From Schaedlerella arabinosiphila (lineage in GTDB: Bacteria > Bacillota > Clostridia > Lachnospirales > Lachnospiraceae), in NCBI RefSeq assembly GCF_003885045.1, contig NZ_RHJS01000002.1, positions 2,356,001 through 2,420,000 on the forward strand: a DNA stretch of 64,000 nucleotides, given 5' to 3'. Both the position numbers and the translations under genes were made by a program. Under the pieces are notes generated by a model that worked only from the letters and a program-made list of their open reading frames with translations, did not search any database and was not told the DNA's origin. This document shows, in pieces, positions 24,726 to 32,125 of the stretch (its first letter is position 1; every line of letters starts with the position of its first letter).

Positions 24726-26267
24726 CTACGGCCTTGAGCAGCGTTTTTCCAGGGCGTTTACCACGGTTTCCAGCACTTTGATCCTGGCATAATATTTACA
24801 GTTGCCTTCCACCACGATCCACGGTGCATAATCCGTGGAAGTCCGAAGCAGCATCTCGTTGACCGCATCCTCATATTGATCCCATTTTTCCCGGTTGCGC
24901 CAGTCCTCGTCCGTGATCTTCCACTGCTTTTCCGGATTTTCCTGCCGCGCCTTGAAACGCCGCTCCTGCTCGTCCTTATCAATCTGCATCCAGAATTTCA
25001 CGACCACCGCGCCTGCGTCCGCCCAGTCCTTTTCCATATCGTTGATCTCTTTGTAAGCCCTCTGCCATTCCTGCCTGGTGCAGAAGCCCTCGATCCGCTC
25101 GACCATCACCCGCCCGTACCAGGTCCTGTCAAAGATCGCTATATGCCCGTCCTTGGGAACCGCGCGCCAGAACCGCCAGAGATAATGGTGGGCTTTTTCG
25201 ATGTCGTTGGGGGATGCCGTAGGATTCACTACAAATCCTCTCGGATCCATCTTTTCCGTCAGTCGTTTGATGGCGCCGCCCTTGCCGCCGGCGTCCCATC
25301 CTTCAAATCCCAGTATCACCGGAATCCTCCTGCGGTACAGCTCTGAGTGCAGGATCTCCATTTTTTTCTGAAGCTTTTTCAGCCGTTTTTTATATTCTTC
25401 TTTTGTATAGCTAAGGGTCAGATCCGCTTTGGTCAGCACCGACTCCTGAAGGTCGCTTACATTTCTTGCCGCTTCCTCGGCAGCCGCCGCGGCCCGGACG
25501 GTTTCATCCATCGGCAGGACTGCTTTAAGGGCTTCTGCCTCTGCTTTTTCATGGCTCACCTTCTCAACCTGCCGGGCAAGGGCCCTGATCACGGCCGAAT
25601 AGATCTTGACCTCCGCATATCTTTTATCCATGGCTTCCACAATCATCCAGGGGGCGTAGTCCGTGTCCGTCCTCTGCAGCATTTCCTCCATGATGGCCTG
25701 GTAATCGTCATAGCGTTGGTTTCTCTCCAGGTCGCCTTTGCTCACCCTCCAGGCGGTCTCCTTGTTTTCCAGGAGCTTTTGAAACCGCTTTTTCTGTTCC
25801 TTTTTGCTGATATCCAGAAACAGCTTGATGAGCACGCAGCCATCATCCGTCAGTTGTTTTTCAAAAGAGCAGATGGAATGATAGGCATCCGAAAGCTCCC
25901 CTTTTTTCGTCCGTTTCTCGAACCGGTCGATCAGAACCCTTCTGTACCAGCTTCCGTCAAAGACAGCGATCCGCCCTTTTGCAGGCGTCTTGGTCCAGAA
26001 CCTCCACAGGAAGGGATGCATCTTTTCTTCCTCCGATTCCCGCTGGATCGCGTGAACCTCAAACCCCCGCGGGTCAAGGCTCTGGATCAGCCTGCCGATC
26101 TGCACGCCCTTGCCTGCGGCGCCGAAGCCTTCAAACACGACCATGACCGGAATATTCAGGCTCTTGCACTGTCTCTGCAGCTCGCCCAGCCTGCTTTCCA
26201 GGACCGGCATCTTTTCCTTATATTCTTCTTTTGTCATCTTTTTGGACAAATCGACTTTTTCCAGCAT
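24726..26267 (-). CDS. pap: Polyphosphate:AMP phosphotransferase (class II PPK2, two domains)
   Basis: 513 residues with two tandem PPK2 domains. The first has VVFEGFGAAGKGVQIGRL (about 42-60) and the second ILGFEGWDAGGKGGAIKRL (about 315-335); each is followed by its own RIAVFDGSWYRRV or HIAIFDRTWYGRV motif. Only the second keeps the full GWDAxGKG/DRTWYGR pattern, as in known class II enzymes where the C-terminal domain is catalytic. The enzyme transfers phosphate from polyphosphate to AMP to give ADP. SD AGGAGG. Confidence 0.92.
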   Translation of the reverse strand: MLEKVDLSKKMTKEEYKEKMPVLESRLGELQRQCKSLNIPVMVVFEGFGAAGKGVQIGRLIQSLDPRGFEVHAIQRESEEEKMHPFLWRFWTKTPAKGRIAVFDGSWYRRVLIDRFEKRTKKGELSDAYHSICSFEKQLTDDGCVLIKLFLDISKKEQKKRFQKLLENKETAWRVSKGDLERNQRYDDYQAIMEEMLQRTDTDYAPWMIVEAMDKRYAEVKIYSAVIRALARQVEKVSHEKAEAEALKAVLPMDETVRAAAAAEEAARNVSDLQESVLTKADLTLSYTKEEYKKRLKKLQKKMEILHSELYRRRIPVILGFEGWDAGGKGGAIKRLTEKMDPRGFVVNPTASPNDIEKAHHYLWRFWRAVPKDGHIAIFDRTWYGRVMVERIEGFCTRQEWQRAYKEINDMEKDWADAGAVVVKFWMQIDKDEQERRFKARQENPEKQWKITDEDWRNREKWDQYEDAVNEMLLRTSTDYAPWIVVEGNCKYYARIKVLETVVNALEKRCSRP

Positions 26268-26367
26268 ATACTTTCCTCCTGTATCATAATGTAGCGCCCC
26301 CTCACCGACGGTTCGGCGGCATGTCGTTGGAAGGCATTAAAAAAATGCTGCACATTTGCCTTCCTCC

Positions 26368-27480
26368 TCAGCAATATTTTCTGACGATTTCATGCATGGT
26401 ATTCCACTTTTTTTCCATGTCTTCCACCAGTTTGAACTGTGTCCTGGCGCGGTCTAAGTTCTGTCCTTCTCTGTGGATCTTAAAATAAATGTCCCCTTCC
26501 AGATAATCCGCCAGGAAACGAATCCCGCACTCGAAGGTCATCACCTTCGCTCCCATGGGGAGCATCTCCAGTTCCTTCGGCGTAAGACTGCCTCCGCAGC
26601 CTTCGATGAAGCCCTTTGTATATGTCTCAAACAATCCCATATCACACTGCACCTTGTCCAGGTCCCTCTCATCTTCCGCCGCGGTGCTGGCTCCGAAGCG
26701 GATGGAATCCCCGAAGTCATTCACCGCAAGCCCGGGCATCACCGTATCCAGGTCGATCACGCAGATCCCCGTTCCGGTGGCGTCGTCGATCATGATATTG
26801 TTCAGCTTCGTGTCATTGTGGGTCACCCGCAGTGGCATCTCTTTCCTTGCCAGCATCTCCCCGAGCACCCCTGTGATGTCCTCGTGTGCAAACGCAAAGT
26901 CGATCTCCCGTTTCACCGATTCCGCCCTTTTGCAGACATCCGCCTCCACAGCGCGCCGAAATGCCGCAAACCTTGACTTTGTATCGTGAAATCCTGGGAT
27001 GGTCTCATGCAGGGTGTCCGCCGGATAATCTGCCAGCATTCTCTGGAAATTGCCGAAGGAATACGCGCTCTGATAAAAGTCTTCCGGCTTTTCCACCTGG
27101 TCATAGCAGGAGGCCCCGGTGATGAACTGATATGCCCGCCAGTATTCGCCTTCCGAGTCGATAAAGTAGGCTTTTCCGTCCAGGGCAGGCACCAGGTTCA
27201 GCGTCTCCCTGTCCGGATCTCCGCCCTTCTCAATGATCCGCTTCCGGAGGTAGGTCGTCACATTCATGATATTTTCCATCAATTCCACGGGCCTGGTGAA
27301 GATCTGGCGGTTCATATGCTGCAGTATCTTTTTGTTTGTGCCCTGCCCGGGCTCTTCAAACACAAGCAGGTATGTATCGTTGATGTGCCCGCTCCCGTAA
27401 GTCCCCTCAGAAATCAGCTTCCCGCTGAAACAAAAATTTTCAAGGGCCTCTTTTTTTCCTTTATCGTTCTCTTTTCTCAT
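26368..27480 (-). CDS. APH-fold sugar kinase (N-acetylhexosamine 1-kinase-like)
   Basis: 370 residues with the aminoglycoside-phosphotransferase fold: SEGTYGSGHINDTYLL nucleotide loop, LRVTHNDTKLNNIMID catalytic loop (HxDxxxxN) and ICVIDLDTVMPG metal site. The overall pattern, including AYQFITGASCYD and VNDFGDSIRFG, is that of NahK-like anomeric sugar kinases, not of resistance enzymes. ATG 27480 overlaps the stop of the nucleotidyltransferase by one base (TGATG) with GGGAGG upstream, so the two are coupled. Together they could turn a free hexose into an NDP-sugar. Confidence 0.82.
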   Translation of the reverse strand: MRKENDKGKKEALENFCFSGKLISEGTYGSGHINDTYLLVFEEPGQGTNKKILQHMNRQIFTRPVELMENIMNVTTYLRKRIIEKGGDPDRETLNLVPALDGKAYFIDSEGEYWRAYQFITGASCYDQVEKPEDFYQSAYSFGNFQRMLADYPADTLHETIPGFHDTKSRFAAFRRAVEADVCKRAESVKREIDFAFAHEDITGVLGEMLARKEMPLRVTHNDTKLNNIMIDDATGTGICVIDLDTVMPGLAVNDFGDSIRFGASTAAEDERDLDKVQCDMGLFETYTKGFIEGCGGSLTPKELEMLPMGAKVMTFECGIRFLADYLEGDIYFKIHREGQNLDRARTQFKLVEDMEKKWNTMHEIVRKYC

Positions 27481-28409
27481 CAGACCTGTTCCTCCCATAA
27501 ATTGTCCGGATAAAAGCCGTCCTCTTTCAGTTTTTTCATCGCCGCAACCACCACCGGCTTATCTTCTTTGTAGGTCACGCCGTACCACTTATCCGCAGAC
27601 GAAAGCACTGCAACAGATGCCTTGCCTTGCTCCAGCAGCCCGCTGACTACACTTGGAAGAAAATATTCGCATTTCAGCGGATTCTCTTTTAACCCCTTCT
27701 CCAGAAAGGCCGGAAAGCCTGCCCGGATCTCCTCCAGGATGCTTCTGGTAAATCCCCACATATTCATGGATACCAGTGTTTTTCCCGGGATCGGCTCCCA
27801 GGTCTGTCCTCCGTCCTCCGTAAAGGCAATGCCGCCGTCTCTTTTTTCGATCCGGGTCCTTTCCACAACGGCTTCGAGTTCCCCTGCACTGCTGACCTGG
27901 CAGATCCCGCGTGCCACATGCCCGTTGTCCGTCACCGTATTCTGCAGTTCATAGCCGACCATGGTATAGCGGTACTTCTCATCGTCCGCATGGGAGGAAA
28001 GATAATCGTAGATCTTCTGGAACGCGTCTCTTCCATAATAATCATCTGCATTGATCACCGCAAACGGCCCGTCGATCTCCCCGATGGCGCTCAGCACCGC
28101 ATGGGCCGTTCCCCACGGCTTGGCACGCCCCTCTGGTACGCTGAATCCCTCCGGAATATCCGAAATCCTCTGAAATGCATAGGACGTCTCCATATACTGC
28201 TCCGCCCGGCTTCCGATTGCTTCACGAAACTCCTTTTCATTTTCTTCCTTGATGATAAACACAACCTTCTCAAAGCCTGCGCGTCTTGCATCATAGATGG
28301 AAAAATCCATAATGATATGCCCCTGGCCGTCCACCGGATCGATCTGCTTCAATCCGCCGTAACGGCTTCCCATTCCCGCTGCCATGATCACTAATATCGG
28401 CTTCTTCAT
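27480..28409 (-). CDS. NDP-sugar pyrophosphorylase-like nucleotidyltransferase
   Basis: 309 residues. LVIMAAGMGSRYGGLKQIDP is the NTP-binding signature (GxGxRxGxxK), and FAVINADDYYG the metal-binding Asp loop. MNMWGFTRSIL and CEYFLPSVVSGLL are the sugar-1-phosphate side. The family fits sugar-phosphate nucleotidyltransferases; substrate not readable. It is first in a two-gene leftward operon with the kinase at 26368. A promoter at 28496-28524 and a leader hairpin at about 28453-28476 precede it. Confidence 0.85.
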   Translation of the reverse strand: MKKPILVIMAAGMGSRYGGLKQIDPVDGQGHIIMDFSIYDARRAGFEKVVFIIKEENEKEFREAIGSRAEQYMETSYAFQRISDIPEGFSVPEGRAKPWGTAHAVLSAIGEIDGPFAVINADDYYGRDAFQKIYDYLSSHADDEKYRYTMVGYELQNTVTDNGHVARGICQVSSAGELEAVVERTRIEKRDGGIAFTEDGGQTWEPIPGKTLVSMNMWGFTRSILEEIRAGFPAFLEKGLKENPLKCEYFLPSVVSGLLEQGKASVAVLSSADKWYGVTYKEDKPVVVAAMKKLKEDGFYPDNLWEEQV

Positions 28410-28495
28410 CGCTTTTCCCCCAATTCTTTTTTTGTCCTTTCCTCTTTGTTACTGCCCCTGAAACAGACGCAGGGGCGTTTTTTGTCTATGTTACT

Positions 28496-28524
28496 ATTCT
28501 AACAAAAACCCTCCCCATAATCAA
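28496..28524 (-). promoter_or_regulatory. Promoter of the nucleotidyltransferase-kinase operon
   Basis: Leftward TTGATT (28519-28524), 17-bp spacer and TAGAAT (28496-28501). The transcript then carries GCCCCTG...CAGGGGC (28453-28476) as a 5' hairpin. The T-run beside that hairpin is on the plus strand, so it would stop antisense rather than sense transcription. Confidence 0.6.
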
Positions 28525-28545
28525 ACAATAATTCGCAAAAATGCA

Positions 28546-28596
28546 CAAAAAAATAACGTCCGGCCATGCTCTTCTCTATACCTGGCCGAATCGTTA
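28546..28596 (-). terminator. Terminator after the XRE regulator
   Basis: Leftward hairpin with TCGGCCA pairing TGGCCG and flanking AACG/CGTT, followed by a T-run (seven T). It closes the XRE gene at 28644 before the promoter at 28496. Confidence 0.7.
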
Positions 28597-28643
28597 TCCG
28601 TAATTCGGTTTTGGCAGATCCCCATCTCCAAAAACCGTACCTT

Positions 28644-29027
28644 TTATTCTCTTTTTTCCCGCTTCATGTTCAGGAACCTTTCCCTCAGCCGCTGGCCGCT
28701 CTCCAATTCTTCTGTCAGGTTGAAGATCAATTCCTGATTTTTGCGGTTCAGCTGCTCGTACCTCCTGCAGAGGTTGTAGTTCCTCTCCTGGATCTCATCA
28801 AATTCTACCCTGCTTTCCTCCCCTCTTCGTGAATCTGAACGATAAAGAATATAATCAATCGACACATCAAAATAATTGGCCAGAGACATTAAAATATCTG
28901 CCGCAAGTGCATTATCTCCGTTTTCAATACGGCTGACCGTCTGCTGTGAAATATTGATTCTGCCTGCAAGTTCCTCCTGACGCAATCTTCTCTCCTTGCG
29001 CAGTTCTTTTACCCGATTTCGCACCAT
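28644..29027 (-). CDS. XRE-family HTH regulator
   Basis: 127 residues. HTH at RQEELAGRINISQQTVSRIE (about residues 17-36), then a linker and a C-terminal coiled coil (RRYEQLNRKNQELIFNLTEE). This is the SinR/immunity-repressor-like size class. SD GGAGG. It is a single-gene unit between its terminator and the tRNA-Leu region; the target is unknown. Confidence 0.85.
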   Translation of the reverse strand: MVRNRVKELRKERRLRQEELAGRINISQQTVSRIENGDNALAADILMSLANYFDVSIDYILYRSDSRRGEESRVEFDEIQERNYNLCRRYEQLNRKNQELIFNLTEELESGQRLRERFLNMKREKRE

Positions 29028-29187
29028 AACTTAAATCCTCCATATTACTCATTTTTATTTTAACGAATATCTTTTCTTATGCTACCCGAATATAATGTAG
29101 GATATTACTTTTATACAGAGTTTTCCCGTTATGGCAAAAAAGCAAAATAAATCAAGCCTAAAAATGCAAAATATTAAAAAAAACATG

Positions 29188-29216
29188 TTGACATTTTTTG
29201 CAGATAATAGTATGAT
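29188..29216 (+). promoter_or_regulatory. Promoter of tRNA-Leu
   Basis: TTGACA (29188-29193), 17-bp spacer, TATGAT (29211-29216), 31 bp before the mature tRNA 5' end. A strong consensus-type promoter suited to a tRNA gene. Confidence 0.75.
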
Positions 29217-29246
29217 ATGTCTTGTGGTTCGAAGCGTACCACAAAT

Positions 29247-29330
29247 GCGGAAGTGTCGGAACTGGCAGACGAGCAAGACTAAGGATCTTGTAGCTTTCGA
29301 GCTGTGTGGGTTCAAGTCCCATCTTCCGCA
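29247..29330 (+). tRNA. tRNA-Leu (anticodon AAG)
   Basis: 84 nt. The acceptor stem GCGGAAG pairs with CTTCCGC and the discriminator is A. Anticodon stem CAAGA/TCTTG encloses CTAAGGA, giving anticodon AAG after the invariant T33, which decodes CUU and, if A34 is inosine-modified, CUC/CUA. A long variable arm (class II) and the T-arm GTTCAAGTC support tRNA-Leu. No CCA is encoded. Confidence 0.92.
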
Positions 29331-29345
29331 TCTTTTTAAAAGACT

Positions 29346-29381
29346 GGAAAGCCTTTAATTACTAGAGGCTTTCCTTTTTTT
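29346..29381 (+). terminator. Terminator of tRNA-Leu
   Basis: GGAAAGCCT (29346-29354) pairs with AGGCTTTCC (29366-29374), followed by seven T. It begins 16 bp after the tRNA end. Confidence 0.88.
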
Positions 29382-29627
29382 ATCTGCTGGAAATTGTATA
29401 ATATTTATCTCACGTTGTCTCACGCTCTCAGCAGGTTTTTCACTAGATGTATATGGATATGTCAAAAATTTTAAAAGTTATACAACCAGATTCTAATTTT
29501 AATGTTAATGTCAGTTTCAATATAACCTATCCAGTATCAAATGTTTACGGCAAATCTGGTATCGATTCATATGAGCAGAAAACTACTTGCAAAACTTTAA
29601 CAACAAACCTCATAACATAAGCCAATT
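29382..29627. other. AT-rich stretch behind tRNA-Leu
   Basis: No solid gene. A plus-strand ORF from ATG 29447 to TAA 29618 encodes 57 residues (MYMDMSKILKVIQPDSNF...) with no ribosome-binding site. The stretch has a different base texture from its neighbours, and its position behind a tRNA gene would fit remnants of an integrated element, but no integrase motif is visible. Confidence 0.3.
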
Positions 29628-29656
29628 TAAAAGCGGAGGGCTAAACCTCCGCTTTA
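29628..29656 (-). terminator. Terminator AAAGCGGAGG/CCTCCGCTTT, copy 1
   Basis: Leftward hairpin AAAGCGGAGG, 7-nt loop, CCTCCGCTTT and a T/A-rich tail. It overlaps the stop codon of the small gene at 29654. A nearly identical hairpin is at 30166-30193. Confidence 0.75.
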
Positions 29657-29797
29657 CTCTTCTTCTTTTTCCTCATGCCGTGGGTTTGCGTTAACAATCC
29701 GGCGTATTAAATCCAATATTTCATGTTCGCTATGCCCTTTTTCATCACACCATTCAATAACAACCTTAATTTCCTTTTTATCCATTACCTCCATCAT
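29654..29797 (-). CDS. Small hypothetical protein, 47 residues
   Basis: Too short for most gene finders: ATG 29797 to TAA 29654. Starts MMEVMDKKEIKVVIEWCDEK, then HSEHEILDLIRRIVNA and an acidic-basic tail. SD AAAGGAG seven bases upstream and its own terminator support expression. The helix EHEILDLIRRI resembles TEEIVELLDKI of the 50-residue protein at 30211, suggesting paralogues. Function unknown. Confidence 0.55.
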   Translation of the reverse strand: MMEVMDKKEIKVVIEWCDEKGHSEHEILDLIRRIVNANPRHEEKEEE

Positions 29798-29933
29798 TTA
29801 AAACTCCTTTCCAGCTAAACCTTACATTCATCAACAGCCTGTCAAATGCAAAGAATCTGGCCTATAAGGCTATTTTAAAACGAATTGTAAAAACAAACAA
29901 GCCCTAAATTCATAAATAGAATTGTTTTTAAGC

Positions 29934-30074
29934 CTAAAGGTATTGATAATAAATATCATTCTCCCAAGATTCAGACATATTTTGTTCTACTTGTCTAATT
30001 TCATTCTCCGCTTGTTTAAAATCTATCTCCTTTGCCGGAACCGAGATCAGTCTTACAACTAGTTCATTCAGCAC
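29934..30074 (-). CDS. Small hypothetical protein, 46 residues
   Basis: GTG 30074 with AAAGG seven bases upstream gives MLNELVVRLISVPAKEIDFK and a Glu/Gln-rich C-terminus ending in aromatic residues. The frame is also open to an ATG at 30119, but that codon lies inside the palindromic repeat at 30120 and lacks a clear ribosome-binding site. It sits between the two other small genes on the same strand. No family recognised. Confidence 0.4.
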   Translation of the reverse strand: MLNELVVRLISVPAKEIDFKQAENEIRQVEQNMSESWENDIYYQYL

Positions 30075-30119
30075 AGGTCTGCCTTTCTTTTTTTCTCTCT
30101 GGAAATTATATAAGCCCAT

Positions 30120-30163
30120 GCAGAAAACCTGCCGCCGGCAGCTTTTCTGCATACGATGGTATA
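30120..30163. repeat. Intergenic palindromic repeat, copy 2
   Basis: GCAGAAAACCTGCCG followed directly by CGGCAGCTTTTCTGC, an almost perfect palindrome, then ATACGATGGTAT. It is the best preserved of three copies (others 13286-13326 and 60065-60088) and lies between two small genes. Confidence 0.8.
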
Positions 30164-30165
30164 TT

Positions 30166-30193
30166 AAAAGCGGAGGGCTAAGCCTCCGCTTTA
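30166..30193 (-). terminator. Terminator AAAGCGGAGG/CCTCCGCTTT, copy 2
   Basis: Leftward AAAGCGGAGG, 7-nt loop, CCTCCGCTTTTAAT, 18 bp after the stop of the 50-residue gene. Arms are identical to those of the hairpin at 29628-29656. Confidence 0.75.
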
Positions 30194-30210
30194 CATGTGA
30201 CCTCTATTTG

Positions 30211-30363
30211 TTACTGCTCTTTAGCCATAGCAATCTTATCAAGCAATTCAACAATTTCTTCTGTCGTATACTCTTTCTTTTCTCCATTGGAAAAAATTAA
30301 TCTCAGTTCATACAACATTGCCATTTTCGTATCCTGCCGTTCCTTATCTGTCATTTTATCCAT
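30211..30363 (-). CDS. Small hypothetical protein, 50 residues
   Basis: ATG 30363 preceded by GAGGGAGG gives MDKMTDKERQDTKMAMLYEL, then IFSNGEKKEYTTEEIVELLD and a short tail. The open frame runs further upstream but without signals. Mostly helical and highly charged, with a C-terminal TEEIVELLDKI resembling that of the 47-residue neighbour at 29654; both have the same terminator type. Function unknown. Confidence 0.55.
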   Translation of the reverse strand: MDKMTDKERQDTKMAMLYELRLIFSNGEKKEYTTEEIVELLDKIAMAKEQ

Positions 30364-30531
30364 AACCTCCTCCCTCCTCGTCTGTTTACAGCCGCTTACA
30401 AATCTTCTATAACTAATATTGTAACCTATTCTTAGAATATTGCCAATATCTTTTGAAAAAAAGTGCACAACACCATGTGAACAGTAACGGCTTTTTGTTC
30501 TATAGGAAAATTCGGAGAAGTTAGCTATAGA

Positions 30532-30568
30532 ACAAAAAATAAAAGCGGAATACACCACTCCGCTTTTA
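30532..30568 (-). terminator. Terminator of infC-rpmI-rplT
   Basis: Leftward AAAAGCGGA, 9-nt loop, TCCGCTTTT, then a T-run. It is 13 bp after the rplT stop and shares the AAAGCGGA arm type with the two small-gene terminators. Confidence 0.85.
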
Positions 30569-30580
30569 TCTCATTCACAA

Positions 30581-30937
30581 TTATGCGATTTTTTCCTTCG
30601 CCAGTTCTGCCAGTGTCGCGAATCCTGCCTTGTCGCTGACTGCCAGCTCTGCCAGCATCTTCCTGTTCATATCCACATCCGCCAGTTTGAGGCCATGCAT
30701 GAACTTGCTGTAGGACAGGCCGTTCATTCTTGCCGCAGCGTTGATACGCGCGATCCAAAGCTGTCTCATCTGACGCTTGCGCTGCTTTCTTCCTGCATAA
30801 GAGGAAGCTAAAGCCCTCATAACGGACTGCTTTGCCACTCTGTACTGTTTGGAACGTGCTCCCCTGTATCCCTTTGCCAGCTTCAATACTCTGTTATGTT
30901 TCTTTCTTGCGTTCATTCCGCCCTTGATTCTTGCCAT
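30581..30937 (-). CDS. rplT: 50S ribosomal protein L20
   Basis: 118 residues with the standard L20 sequence: [60 protein letters not shown]. Full length. Last gene of the infC-rpmI-rplT operon, SD AAGGAGG. L20 binds 23S rRNA early in assembly and, in Firmicutes, also binds the operon leader to repress it. Confidence 0.98.
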   Translation of the reverse strand: MARIKGGMNARKKHNRVLKLAKGYRGARSKQYRVAKQSVMRALASSYAGRKQRKRQMRQLWIARINAAARMNGLSYSKFMHGLKLADVDMNRKMLAELAVSDKAGFATLAELAKEKIA

Positions 30938-30966
30938 TTCTTAATCCTCCTTCTATTACCCGAGTC

Positions 30967-31164
30967 TTAGATATACGGTAATACTTTCTTCATATTCTTT
31001 ACATTTGTAGCATCTGTAATAGTGGACTTCCTGAGGTTTCTCTTCCTCTTGGTCGTCTTCTTGGTTAAGATGTGGCTCTTGTAAGCTTTGTTTCTTTTCA
31101 GCTTTCCTGTACCTGTCTTTTTGAAGCGCTTTGCCGCCGCTCTATTTGTTTTTAATTTTGGCAT
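30967..31164 (-). CDS. rpmI: 50S ribosomal protein L35
   Basis: 65 residues: [46 protein letters not shown]. Full-length L35, SD AAAGGAGG, between infC and rplT in the conserved order. Confidence 0.98.
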   Translation of the reverse strand: MPKLKTNRAAAKRFKKTGTGKLKRNKAYKSHILTKKTTKRKRNLRKSTITDATNVKNMKKVLPYI

Positions 31165-31214
31165 AATAATCTTCCTCCTTTATTGTGCTTGCCTTATAAC
31201 CAGCTTGTATATTT

Positions 31215-31721
31215 TTAACGTTTTACGGTTAAAACCATGCTCATGTTCCGGCCTTCCAGCTTCGCCGGCTTTTCCACTACCGCAATGTCCCCTACCAGCT
31301 TGTAAAAATCATCCAATATATGCTTGCTCTGCTGGACATGTGCCATCTCTCTGCCCCGGAAACGCAAGGTCACCTTTACCTTGTTGCCCTTGAGGATGAA
31401 CTTCTTAGCATTGTTCACCTTGGTATTCAGGTCATTCGTATCAATATTCGGTGACAGGCGCACTTCTTTGACTTCAACAATTTTCTGCTTTTTCTTCGCT
31501 TCCTTTTCTTTTCTTGTCAGCTCATACTTATACTTTCCGTAATCGATGATCTTACACACCGGCGGCTTTGCTCCCGGAGCGATCTTCACCAGGTCAAGCT
31601 CCGCCTCCTGAGCGATCCTGAAAGCATCCCTCGCTGACATGATCCCTAACTGTTCCCCATCCTCACCGATCAGACGAACCTCTTTATCTCTGATCTGTTC
31701 GTTAATCATTAACTCGCTAAT
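31215..31721 (-). CDS. infC: Translation initiation factor IF-3, probable AUU start
   Basis: 168 residues from ATT 31721 (first residues ISELMINEQIRDKEVRLIGE). The ATG at 31709 lies 21 bp from the only good ribosome-binding site (GGAGG, 31731-31735), whereas ATT 31721 lies nine bases from it and is in frame; an AUU start with IF-3 self-limitation is the classical infC arrangement. Domains: N-terminal IF3_N (PGAKPPVCKIIDYGKYKYEL), helical linker, and C-terminal domain ending EGRNMSMVLTVKR. IF-3 binds the 30S subunit and checks initiator tRNA and start codon. Confidence 0.93.
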   Translation of the reverse strand: MSELMINEQIRDKEVRLIGEDGEQLGIMSARDAFRIAQEAELDLVKIAPGAKPPVCKIIDYGKYKYELTRKEKEAKKKQKIVEVKEVRLSPNIDTNDLNTKVNNAKKFILKGNKVKVTLRFRGREMAHVQQSKHILDDFYKLVGDIAVVEKPAKLEGRNMSMVLTVKR

Positions 31722-31735
31722 TGTCGTATACCTCC

Positions 31736-31927
31736 GTCACATGAATTTCCATTGGGCTGTCGCAAATAAAAAACGAGTGAACAGATATCCACCCGACAAT
31801 TCACAGACATACGGCTGTCATAAAATACTCCGTCCCAGCCCTGTGTCCTGTGTCAATATCAAACCGATAGTCGCCCGCTTGCGCTATGGTGAGAGTGGAT
31901 ACTCTGCTTTGTTTTTCGCTTTACGCA
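31736..31927 (-). promoter_or_regulatory. infC leader, probable L20-responsive element
   Basis: About 190 nt of transcribed leader without an ORF of note. It contains several pairing segments, for example GCAGAGT near the 5' end with ACTCTC, and a GGATATCTG-TTCACTCG-TTTTTT stretch near 31770-31785 resembling a conditional terminator. Position and length match the L20 leader found before infC in Firmicutes, where L20 causes early termination. Structure was not computed. Confidence 0.5.
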
Positions 31928-31933
31928 AGGAAT

Positions 31934-31962
31934 AATCTAGCACACTTCCCATCAATTGTCAA
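31934..31962 (-). promoter_or_regulatory. Promoter of infC operon
   Basis: Leftward TTGACA (31957-31962), 17-bp spacer, TAGATT (31934-31939). It places the transcript start near 31927 and defines the long leader. Confidence 0.75.
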
Positions 31963-32023
31963 CACATTTTTCAAATTATTGCGGCAAATTATTCCGCAAA
32001 TTCATTACGATTCGCGTTACCTC

Positions 32024-32052
32024 TTGTATTTCCCTGTACTTTATGTCATAAT
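32024..32052 (+). promoter_or_regulatory. Promoter of the NSS transporter
   Basis: TTGTAT (32024-32029), 17-bp spacer, CATAAT (32047-32052), about 75 bp before the start codon. Divergent from the infC promoter. Confidence 0.5.
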
Positions 32053-32125
32053 CCTATATGTCTGGCGTACAGAACAAAAAAAATGTACAAATTCACCAAA
32101 ACCATATGAGGAGGGCTTTATAAAT

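Noticed and set aside
26368..27480. Aminoglycoside resistance phosphotransferase
   Set aside because: Motif pattern and coupling to a nucleotidyltransferase fit a sugar kinase.
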